Source of the DNA: Geomesophilobacter sediminis
Lineage (GTDB): Bacteria; Desulfobacterota; Desulfuromonadia; Geobacterales; Geobacteraceae
DNA length: 64,000 nt
Direction: 5' to 3'
Assembly: GCF_016458275.1 (NCBI RefSeq)
Contig: NZ_JAEMHM010000006.1
Span: 124,001-188,000 of the forward strand
Below are positions 57,034 to 64,000 of the stretch, in pieces. How positions within the stretch are numbered: position 1 is the first letter of the stretch; each line of letters opens with the position of its first letter. Both the position numbers and the translations under genes were made by a program. The notes under the pieces are model-generated. The model was not told the origin of the DNA. It did not search any database and saw nothing but the letters and a program-made list of their open reading frames with translations.

Positions 57034-60000
57034 ATGAGCGAACGGGAATACAAGAAAGGGTGGAGAGCACGGAAACCTCTGCTGATAGCGGCAGGGGCCT
57101 TTCTGTTGTTGATCCTTTTCTTCGTCGCCGGCATTTCCCTATTCCTCTCCACCTCTCTGGCACGCGACCAGGTAGCGCGGCGCCTCTCCGATTACCTGCA
57201 GGAAAAGGTTTCCATCTCCGATCTTTCCGCGTCGCCTTCCGGCATACGTGCGCGAGGCGTTTCGATTGCCAACCCGGCCGGTTTCCCTGGCGAACTCGCT
57301 ACGGTCCGTTTCCTGGAGATTGCCCCCAACTGGGGAGACCTCATCCGTGGGAAACGGACCTTCCGAGTGATCGCGGTTGACGGGGTGACTCTCGACTTGG
57401 CGAAAAACCGGGAAGGGACCTGGAACTACGCCCACCTCCAACGCGTGCTGGCCGCGAAGAAGCCCTCACCGAAGGAGACCTATATCGACCGCCTGTCCGT
57501 GGATAACGGCGCGATTCGCTTGCAGGGGAAGGAGTGGCACGGCATTTCGGTAAAGATTCGGAATTTCGCCGCGAAAGGGAGCCTGGAATCGCAGTTGGCA
57601 GTGGTGGGGGAGGATGCCGGCGGCAACCGCTACTCGATCGCAGGAAAGCTGAGACCGGGGAAGGAGCCGGTGGTGGACGTGCGGGTCACCGCAGCGGACC
57701 TGGCACTGAAGGCCTTTGTAGCACAAGGGGCCAAGAAAGAAGACCGGCTCCTGCATGATGCCCGGGGCAACCTCGATGTCCGCTGCACCTTTCAGGAGGG
57801 GGCCGCCGGGGTGGACGGCACCCTGTATTTCAGCGGGATAAGAGGGGCGCGCCGCGAGATCGCCGGGAAACTGACCGCCAACCTTTCCTATGCCACCAAG
57901 GGGGACGAGGTCCGTATCGTCCGGTCCGCGCTCACCATCAACAAGGTCGGTGACATTAAAGCCGCCGGGGCGCTTAACGGCCTGAGAAAAGAGCGCAGCT
58001 ACGACCTTGTCCTGACCACCGGCAACATTGCGCTCGCCCCGCTTTTGGAACTGATCCCCCAGTGGGAGCGGATGAAATTGACGGTAGCGGGTTCGGGACA
58101 GCTCTCCTCCCTGCACCTCAAAGGGCGGTTCGGGCAAGGGATGCCGGCGATCGCGGGCCGCCTCAACCTTGCCGAGGTATCGCTGCAGCGGGAAGGAAAA
58201 CTGTTTTTCGCCGAGGCCGATGCGGCGATCGATCTCACCGGCTCCGCCCATGGCTTCGAGGGAAAAGGTTTGCTGACCCAGAAGGAGAGCCGATCGGCCG
58301 GGATGGTGCAAAACGCCCGGCTCCCGGTCCGCTTCGTGCTCTCGGAGAAATTCAAGCCGGTGCGTGCCGAGGCATCCGAGCTCCGGGCGACCGTGCTGGG
58401 AATTCCGCTCACCGGGAACATCAGCTTCGATACCCGCCGCTCCGGACCGCTCGCGGCAAAGCTGCAGTCGGCGTCGGTGCCGGGTCCGGCCCTCAACCCC
58501 TGGCTCGCCAGGGTGGGCACCCGCCTTGAAGCCGGTACGGTGGCCGCGGCCGCCGACCTTTCCGGTCCTTCCCTCAAGGAGTTGCATCTGAGCGGTTCGG
58601 CGCGCCTCTCGGCGATCACCGGAGCCCGGCAGGGAACGCGGTTCGAGCTTCGGCAGGGGAGCCTGACCGCACACCTGGACCGGATCACCCGGACGACGGT
58701 GGTCCGCGGTACGGCTGAGCTGCACGATGCCGGTTATGCCGGGAAGAAAGGATCTGCCGCTTTTGCCTTCAATTACCGTGACCGTCGGCTTACCATGGAT
58801 AAGTTGCGCGGAGACTGGGCGGGGACCTCGGTTGCGGCGGCCCGCCTGGAGATGGACCTGGCCCCGCGCAGTGGCACTCGGCTTCCGCTGCAACTGCGGG
58901 TCAGCCAGTGCGACGTGAGCCGGGGCAACCTGGCGGTGAGCGGACTTTCCGGGACCTTGCGGGGGGGCTACAACTCGGCACCGCGCCGGAAATGGCTCGA
59001 CGGGAACCTCGCCTTGACCGCCGGGGCGGTGTCGTGGCAGGGAACGCGGATCGACAACGTCCACGCCGACGTCGCCTTTTCCCAGGACGGTGCCCGGGGC
59101 AACATCAATGCGGTCGGATACGGGGGGGCTGCTACGGCGACAGTCTCCTATGATCCCTTCCGTCCCGACTCCGATTGCGGCTTCGATCTTGCGCTCCGGG
59201 GGGGCTCGCTACCCCAGCTCTATGCATTGGCCGGCAAGGGGAAAGGGAAGGGGGCAGTCCCCACGGCCGGCAGCGTCGATGCGGCGCTCACCGGAACCTA
59301 TCGGCGCGGCACCGGACTATCCTGCATGTTCCGAGGCGCCGGCAAGGACGTCGCCCTGGCCGCCAAGGGAAAGACCATCGTGAGCCACACAGCGCTGACG
59401 ATACAAGGGGGACTGGACCCGAAACGCCTGACCCTGGAACAGGCGACGGCGCAGTTGGAAAGCGGTGCGCGACTCGAAGTGAAGGGTACGCTTGAGGACC
59501 CGCTGACGCCGGGGCGAAAAGGGGTGATCTCGCTGCAGATCCCCCAAACCGCGGTGAACGCCATCTTCGACCCCCTGGCAAACGCGCTGCCCCGTTTTCT
59601 GCAGGAAGGAACCGTCACCGGTTCCGTGGGGGGCTCCGGTACGGTTACCATAGCTGACGGGCGACAGATGCTTGCCGCAAGGCTTTCGCTCAAGAACGTG
59701 GGCCTTGAGTTTCCCTCCCAGAAGTTGGTCGTGACGGGGGTGGATGGCGAGGTGCCGATCTCTCTCGACCTTTCCGGGAAAACCGCTATCCAGCTGAGCG
59801 GGGGACTGAGTTACTCACGCGCCAATTTCAAGAAGCTCCTTGCCGATCTCAAGGCTAAGGCGGGAGGGGGGGCCCCGTCCCTGGTCGTGGAAAAAATCGC
59901 GCTGGGTTCCCTGGAAACCGGAAAGATCGCGCTGCGCCTCGTGGCGCGGGAAGGGACAACCGAAATTTCCTCCCTCGCCACGACGTTTTACGGCGGCCCG

Positions 60001-60567
60001 CTGGTAGGCACCGGATCGTTCTCCATTCAAAACGGCATCAAGTTCCGCAACGACCTTTTGGTCGACGACCTGAGCCTCAAGCAGCTGTGCGGCGCTTTGC
60101 CGGCGATCCAGGGATACATCTCCGGAAGGGTGAACGGCATCCTGAGCGTGGCGGAGACCGGGCGGGGCGCCGAAGGGATGATGGGCTTCATCGATCTGTG
60201 GGCTCACAAAGGGGGCGGGGAAAAGATGCTGGTGAGCCGGGAGTTTCTGCAGCGCCTGTCGAAAAGGAAAATAAGCGGCCTGTTCCTCACTCGCGACCGT
60301 CCCTATGATCAGGCCGAGATCAAGGCGACCCTGGAGGAAGGCTTCCTGACCTTCGATGCGCTGACGATCAAGCACACGAATCTGCTGGGGGTGCGCGACA
60401 TCCAGGTTTCCATCGCGCCCACCCAGAACCGGATCGAGCTCCAGCATCTGTTCAGCACCATCAAGGAGGCCGCCTCGCGCAGCAAGGCCAAGGCGGGCAA
60501 GACGCAGCAAACGCCGAGCGAGACGCCATCAGAGGCGCCGGCGACGGAGTTCAAGTGGGCCGAATAG
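57034..60567 (+). CDS. AsmA/YdbH-like inner-membrane-anchored giant protein
   Basis: 1177 residues. One N-terminal membrane helix (about 16-38) precedes a long periplasmic chain rich in short beta strands, as in AsmA-like proteins that form hydrophobic grooves for lipid transfer between membranes. AsmA-type features are 'RDQVARRLSDYLQEKVSISDL' style start and a C-terminal AsmA_2-like part (about 1000-1130, 'GFIDLWAHKGGGEKMLV..EFLQRLS'). The tail is Lys/Pro/Thr-rich. Followed by a DUF1318 lipoprotein gene, it resembles the ydbH-ynbE-ydbL arrangement of E. coli. The start ATG has GGAG-type sites upstream. Confidence 0.82.
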   Translation: MSEREYKKGWRARKPLLIAAGAFLLLILFFVAGISLFLSTSLARDQVARRLSDYLQEKVSISDLSASPSGIRARGVSIANPAGFPGELATVRFLEIAPNWGDLIRGKRTFRVIAVDGVTLDLAKNREGTWNYAHLQRVLAAKKPSPKETYIDRLSVDNGAIRLQGKEWHGISVKIRNFAAKGSLESQLAVVGEDAGGNRYSIAGKLRPGKEPVVDVRVTAADLALKAFVAQGAKKEDRLLHDARGNLDVRCTFQEGAAGVDGTLYFSGIRGARREIAGKLTANLSYATKGDEVRIVRSALTINKVGDIKAAGALNGLRKERSYDLVLTTGNIALAPLLELIPQWERMKLTVAGSGQLSSLHLKGRFGQGMPAIAGRLNLAEVSLQREGKLFFAEADAAIDLTGSAHGFEGKGLLTQKESRSAGMVQNARLPVRFVLSEKFKPVRAEASELRATVLGIPLTGNISFDTRRSGPLAAKLQSASVPGPALNPWLARVGTRLEAGTVAAAADLSGPSLKELHLSGSARLSAITGARQGTRFELRQGSLTAHLDRITRTTVVRGTAELHDAGYAGKKGSAAFAFNYRDRRLTMDKLRGDWAGTSVAAARLEMDLAPRSGTRLPLQLRVSQCDVSRGNLAVSGLSGTLRGGYNSAPRRKWLDGNLALTAGAVSWQGTRIDNVHADVAFSQDGARGNINAVGYGGAATATVSYDPFRPDSDCGFDLALRGGSLPQLYALAGKGKGKGAVPTAGSVDAALTGTYRRGTGLSCMFRGAGKDVALAAKGKTIVSHTALTIQGGLDPKRLTLEQATAQLESGARLEVKGTLEDPLTPGRKGVISLQIPQTAVNAIFDPLANALPRFLQEGTVTGSVGGSGTVTIADGRQMLAARLSLKNVGLEFPSQKLVVTGVDGEVPISLDLSGKTAIQLSGGLSYSRANFKKLLADLKAKAGGGAPSLVVEKIALGSLETGKIALRLVAREGTTEISSLATTFYGGPLVGTGSFSIQNGIKFRNDLLVDDLSLKQLCGALPAIQGYISGRVNGILSVAETGRGAEGMMGFIDLWAHKGGGEKMLVSREFLQRLSKRKISGLFLTRDRPYDQAEIKATLEEGFLTFDALTIKHTNLLGVRDIQVSIAPTQNRIELQHLFSTIKEAASRSKAKAGKTQQTPSETPSEAPATEFKWAE

Positions 60568-60873
60568 ATCGCCCGTCACGGCACAGGGATGAGGAAAGCC
60601 ACGAAGAAACGTAGCAGGTTAAGACGGGCCAAAGGGCAAAAGCAAAAGGCAAATCCCCCCCGGCCCCCCTTCGCAAAGGGGGGAGATCAAGGAGCGAGGG
60701 ATAAACTGGCTCGAAACCGTAGACCGTAGGATGGGCAGCCTCTGCCCACCGCTTAACTTTGAATGTTTTCGCGTGGGCACGGGGTGCCCTACAACGTTCA
60801 AGGAGCGGGACAGGGCGAGGATGGGGTTGTACTATTGGCAACTGAATCCAGATCAGACACCAGGGAGGAAAAG
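60568..60873. other. Intergenic region with CCCCC/GGGGG repeat
   Basis: 306 nt between the AsmA-like and DUF1318 genes. It contains a 'GGCAAATCCCCCC...AAAGGGGGGAGATCAAGG' repeat (about 60649-60692), related to those at 9413-9500 and 23333-23378, and a 'GGGCAGCCTCTGCCCA' palindrome near 60734. No gene is supported. Confidence 0.65.
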
Positions 60874-61545
60874 ATGAAAAGGATAATGACGCAGTGGGCT
60901 GCGGTGGTGGGATGTCTCCTGCTGACCGCCTGTGCGGTGATCACGGTGAACGTGTATTTCCCGGAAAAGGCGGCGAAAGAGGCCTACAAGTCGCTGGACG
61001 AGATGCTCCTCAAACGCGGTGACGGCAAGAGCACGCCGGCCGGCCCGCCCGCCCCTCCACCAGAGCAGACTCCCCCGCCGGTAGGGCCGCAGAGCAGCCT
61101 GATCCGGAACCTCCAGGCCAGCCTTTCCTTCGTCGGGACCGCGTACGCCGAGGAGAACGAGGCGGATACCCTTGCCGTCGAGCTCTCGTCGATGCCCGAG
61201 GTGATCAAGGCGTACGACGAGATGAACAGCCGCCTGCCGCAGATAACCGCCCTTTACAACAGCGGTGCCGTCGGCCTTACCAACCAGGGGCTGGTGGCGG
61301 TGCGGGACAAGTCGAAGGTCAGTCCCCAGGATGAGGAGACCCTCGCCGCGGAAAACAAGAGCCGGAAGGTCGTCGTTACCAGCATGGCGAAGGCGATTCT
61401 CAAGTTGAACAAGCAGAAGGTGACCGATGCGGCGATGAAACAGGTAATGGGCAAAGCCGCGGCGACTTTTGCCGAGGCGCGGCGTGAAGACGCCAAGCCG
61501 GGGTGGTGGGTGCAACTGGAAAACGGGCGCTGGACGCAGAAATAA
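60874..61545 (+). CDS. DUF1318 (YdbL-like) lipoprotein
   Basis: 223 residues. The lipobox LTAC (Cys20) is followed by 'VNVYFPEKAAKEAYKSLDEML', a Pro-rich linker (about 55-70) and the DUF1318 core (about 110-200, 'LPQITALYNSGAVGLTNQGLVAVRDKS', 'ENKSRK'). In E. coli the family member YdbL assists the YdbH-YnbE intermembrane bridge. Here the lipoprotein N-terminus suggests that one protein combines anchor and DUF1318 parts. The ATG at 60874 has GGGAGG 6 nt upstream. Confidence 0.82.
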   Translation: MKRIMTQWAAVVGCLLLTACAVITVNVYFPEKAAKEAYKSLDEMLLKRGDGKSTPAGPPAPPPEQTPPPVGPQSSLIRNLQASLSFVGTAYAEENEADTLAVELSSMPEVIKAYDEMNSRLPQITALYNSGAVGLTNQGLVAVRDKSKVSPQDEETLAAENKSRKVVVTSMAKAILKLNKQKVTDAAMKQVMGKAAATFAEARREDAKPGWWVQLENGRWTQK

Positions 61546-61598
61546 AAAGATCTCAAGTCGGAAGCGCCCCGGGACGAAGAGTTAAATACAAAACAGTT

Positions 61599-61639
61599 GC
61601 GCCGTGAAGGAGTTCTCCTCTCCTCACGGCGCTTTTTTT
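61599..61639 (+). terminator. Terminator after the DUF1318 gene
   Basis: GCGCCGTGA pairs with TCACGGCGC around a 16-nt loop, followed by seven T residues. Confidence 0.9.
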
Positions 61640-61667
61640 ATTTCGGAGCCGGCGGCGACGATACGGT

Positions 61668-61757
61668 GGGAGCACCCTTCCTGGTGCGAATTATCCTGAA
61701 ACCCGCTGTCACCGCCTTCGGCGGATCGCGCCTGGAAAGGCGCTCCCACAGGGTAGG
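61668..61757. repeat. CGCCTTCGGCGGATCGCGCC palindromic repeat, copy 2
   Basis: Begins GGGAGCACCCTTCCTGGTGC and ends GGAAAGGCGCTCCCAC; it is related to 51143-51212. A degenerate 'TCGCAACAGGAAGGTCGTTC' repeat follows at about 61785. Confidence 0.75.
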
Positions 61758-61822
61758 CGGCTATCTTGCTATTGAACGAGACCCGATCGCAACAGGAAGG
61801 TCGTTCCTGCAGGGTAAGCGGA

Positions 61823-62290
61823 TTACGCTAGTCTCAGCTGTTCCAGCGAGGCTAGGTGCCGGCGTTGCTGGTCCGGGATGATGATCAGTTCCACGCAGGA
61901 GACGTCGCGCATTTCCACCCGATACTCTTCGATCTCTTCCGTCGTCGCGGGAGGGCTGAAATTGAACTGCTGCCGCAGCGCTTCGCGAAACACCACCCCG
62001 TCCGAGGACCAGCGGATTACGAACTCCTGGGTGCGGTCGACTTCGGTTTCCCGAAAGAACACCCGGATGTTCCGGATGGTGCGGGGGTGATCGAACAGCA
62101 CGGAAATGTACTGCTCCCCCGGCTCGGTGGCCCGCCACCCGCCTTCCCCTCCCTCCACCAGCGCCTGCTCGATCGGGTGTTCGGGGTCCTCGGTGCTGAC
62201 CTCCACCTTGGCGAGATCCTCCAGGTCGAGCCATTCCCCCTGATGGACATGGCTGCGTCGCACCTTGTTCCCCACGATCCGTTTCCGCAT
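61823..62290 (-). CDS. Discoidin (F5/8 type C)-like small protein
   Basis: 155 residues without signal peptide. 'GGWRATEPGEQYISVLFDHPRTIRNIRVFFRE', 'EFVIRWSSDG' and a final beta strand 'CVELIIIPD' give the galactose-binding-like jelly-roll pattern seen in carbohydrate-binding modules; the rest is short and charged. Its ligand and role are unknown. The ATG at 62290 has GGAGG 5 nt upstream; the longer frame upstream is rejected because it crosses a terminator. Confidence 0.7.
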   Translation of the reverse strand: MRKRIVGNKVRRSHVHQGEWLDLEDLAKVEVSTEDPEHPIEQALVEGGEGGWRATEPGEQYISVLFDHPRTIRNIRVFFRETEVDRTQEFVIRWSSDGVVFREALRQQFNFSPPATTEEIEEYRVEMRDVSCVELIIIPDQQRRHLASLEQLRLA

Positions 62291-62415
62291 GTTTTCCTCC
62301 CCGATGGTTTTGATGTGACGACGTCGCCCCGTCAGCGCCCAGCGCCGGGACCGCTCAAGGGTGCCAAAGATCCAGGGATAGTCAATGCAAGGACGCCGTG
62401 CGGAGTCGGCAAAGA

Positions 62416-62452
62416 AAAAGCGCCTTCCGGTAACGGTCCGGAAGGCGCTTTT
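62416..62452 (-). terminator. Terminator downstream of the chemoreceptor gene
   Basis: AAAAGCGCCTTCCGG pairs with its complement around a 7-nt loop; it lies 59 nt after the chemoreceptor stop. Confidence 0.9.
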
Positions 62453-62474
62453 GTATCCATGTGGAACCAATGCG

Positions 62475-62508
62475 AGGGGGACAGGCACCTGCGGAGCCCG
62501 TCCCCTGC
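62475..62508. repeat. GGGGGACAGGCACCTGCGGAGC repeat, third copy
   Basis: Same family as the two copies at 28059-28170, again placed directly after the stop codon of a minus-strand signalling gene. Confidence 0.75.
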
Positions 62509-62510
62509 TG

Positions 62511-64000
62511 TTACAGGCTGAATCCGGCCATCTTCTGCTGCAGCAGTTTGACCTGCTTGCTGAGGCCGGCGACGGCGCCGTCCATGACCCGGGTCGCCTC
62601 GACGTTGCTGTGGGCGGAATGCTGGATGTTCTCCATCGCCTGGACGATGAGCTTGCTGCTTTCGGCTTCCTCTTCGCAGGCTTTGCGGACGTTGCCGATC
62701 ATGGTGGTGATGTCGGAGGTCGCCTGGACGATGTGGTTGCTGACCTCGCTCTGCGCCATGGTGGTGATCCGGACCTGGACGGTGAATTCCTTCATCCGTT
62801 CCACCGCCGAGATGATCTGTTCGCTGCCCCGGCCCTGCTCGCGGGTCGCCTTGCCGATCTGGCGCACCATCTCGGCCACCTGCTCCATCGCCTGGCGCAT
62901 GTTCTCGGAGGCCTTGGACTGCGCCTCGGTGGTGCCGGCGATGTCCTTGACCCGGGTGGTCGCCTGCTGGACACCGGCAACGATCTTCTGCAGGGCCTCG
63001 CCGGAGCGCTGGGAGAGGAGCTCTCCTTCCGCGATCCGCTGCTCGGAAAGCTTGATCGCCGAGACCACCCGCGCGGTCTCTTCCTGGACCCCTTTGGTGA
63101 TGCCGGCGATCTCGCGGGTGGAGCTGCTGGTCCGGCGGGCGAGTTCCTTGATTTCGTTGGCGACGACGGCAAACCCCTTGCCGTGTTCCCCGGCCTGGGC
63201 CGCGATAATGGAGGCGTTCAGCGCGAGGAGATTGGTCTGCTCGGCAACTTCGTCGATGACCGAGAGGATCTTGCCGATGTCGACGGCGCGCAGGGAGAGG
63301 TTTTCGATCGCCTCAACGGTCGAGCGCGAGGAGCGGCGGATTTCGCTGATACCGGAGATGGTCGCGTCGACCGCCTGGCGGCCCTGTTCGGCGTCCTGGC
63401 GGACCGTCTCCGAAATGGAAGCCGTTTGCAGTGCGTTTTCGCCGACCTGCTTGATGGATACGTCCAGCTCCGCCACCAGCGCCGAGGCGGTGGTCGAGTT
63501 TTCCATCAGGCTCTGCACGCTTTCCCCGATCGCTTTCTCGGCGGCGGTCATCTCGAAGATCGAGGCACTGACCTCCTCGACGGCACGGGAAAGCGCCTCG
63601 ACGTGCTGGTTGATCTCCTCGATCCCCGCGGAGAGTTCCAGGATGGACGAGGCGTTTTCGGTAGCGGAACCGGAAAGGATGTCCACCCATTCCGAGACCT
63701 GGGTCACGGAGCGGTTGATTTCCACGACGGCCTGCGACGCCCCGGAAACTCCGTCCGATTGCAATTCCGCGGCGTGTACCCCCTGCTTGGCAACTTCGTC
63801 GATGTCGCTGGCGATCTGGCGCAGTTCGGCGATTGCCTCCACCACGCGCCCGGTTACTCCCGCCAAGCGCTCCATCATCACGTTGAAGTTCTTGTTGAGC
63901 ATGCCGAATTCGTCTTCGGTCGCATCGTCCAGGCGCGTCGCGAGGTCCCCCTCGGCGCCCCGGTTCAACGCGGTGGCGAGGACATTGACCCTTTTGGTGA
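62511..64000 (-). CDS. Methyl-accepting chemotaxis protein (N-terminus outside window)
   Basis: The frame is open to the right window edge; 496 C-terminal residues are visible. They begin with the end of a HAMP region ('[16 protein letters not shown]') and continue as a long coiled coil with the signalling tip '[33 protein letters not shown]' pattern. No C-terminal CheR-tethering pentapeptide is present (ends KMAGFSL). It would signal to CheA/CheW or to a chemosensory-like pathway. Sensor domain and membrane helices are not in view. Confidence 0.93.
   Translation of the reverse strand, partial: TKRVNVLATALNRGAEGDLATRLDDATEDEFGMLNKNFNVMMERLAGVTGRVVEAIAELRQIASDIDEVAKQGVHAAELQSDGVSGASQAVVEINRSVTQVSEWVDILSGSATENASSILELSAGIEEINQHVEALSRAVEEVSASIFEMTAAEKAIGESVQSLMENSTTASALVAELDVSIKQVGENALQTASISETVRQDAEQGRQAVDATISGISEIRRSSRSTVEAIENLSLRAVDIGKILSVIDEVAEQTNLLALNASIIAAQAGEHGKGFAVVANEIKELARRTSSSTREIAGITKGVQEETARVVSAIKLSEQRIAEGELLSQRSGEALQKIVAGVQQATTRVKDIAGTTEAQSKASENMRQAMEQVAEMVRQIGKATREQGRGSEQIISAVERMKEFTVQVRITTMAQSEVSNHIVQATSDITTMIGNVRKACEEEAESSKLIVQAMENIQHSAHSNVEATRVMDGAVAGLSKQVKLLQQKMAGFSL

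Overview
The window is a high-GC chromosomal segment from an anaerobic deltaproteobacterium of the Geobacter/Geomonas type (Desulfuromonadia). Supporting traits are sigma-54-controlled flagellar genes, many NtrC-type and HDOD regulators, an anaerobic cobalamin operon with a ThiC-like lower-ligand gene and a CbiMNQO cobalt importer, an Fe-hydrogenase-like regulator, SelA, and several families of short palindromic intergenic repeats. The assignment is inferred from gene content; no rRNA or other marker gene is present.

Layout. (1) 1-5985: a surface-protein module with a large repeat protein ending in a dockerin (5' end outside the window), a DUF1566 protein ending in a dockerin, and a small lipoprotein with a cohesin-like domain. 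(2) 6325-11755: flagellar export and switch operon fliLMNOP-[245-bp inverted-repeat element]-fliQR-flhB, behind a sigma-54 promoter. (3) 11756-14061: repeat-rich, gene-poor DNA with one small conserved-looking gene. (4) 14062-22792: a second dockerin/lipoprotein module, with a 2505-residue propeller/Ig-repeat dockerin protein followed by a lipoprotein with the same cohesin-like domain and an 11-G tract after its lipobox. (5) 22793-30635: repeats, then minus-strand glgP, an NtrC-type response regulator, its probable histidine kinase and an HDOD protein. (6) 30789-40036: engB, then a cobalamin riboswitch and the operon cobU-cobT-cobS-cobC-cbiA-bzaF-cbiM-cbiN-cbiQ-cbiO. (7) 40250-44863: a transglutaminase-fold protein lacking its catalytic cysteine, a sigma-54 activator with ferredoxin and Fe-hydrogenase-like sensor domains, and a small ribbon-helix-helix gene behind a sigma-54 promoter. 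(8) 44981-52164, minus strand: cysS, glnS, ispF, ispD, selA and a GntR/FCD regulator. (9) 52315-64000: a K+ channel with RCK domain, a TIM-barrel isomerase-like protein, two small membrane proteins, a long-form GAPDH, an AsmA-like giant protein with a DUF1318 lipoprotein, a discoidin-like protein and the C-terminal part of a chemoreceptor.

How genes work together. The cobalamin operon joins cobalt import (CbiMNQO), corrin amidation (CbiA), lower-ligand synthesis (BzaF), base activation (CobT) and loop assembly (CobU, CobS, CobC) under one B12 riboswitch. The strongest candidate for an undescribed system is the pair of dockerin/cohesin-lipoprotein modules. At both loci a lipoprotein with a cohesin-like fold follows directly behind one or more secreted dockerin proteins, which suggests non-cellulosomal docking of large adhesin-like proteins on the outer surface. 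The second candidate is the Fe-hydrogenase-like sigma-54 activator. An 18-bp motif upstream of its own gene recurs about 100 bp upstream of the -24/-12 promoter of the small RHH gene, so a redox- or hydrogen-responsive circuit can be proposed.
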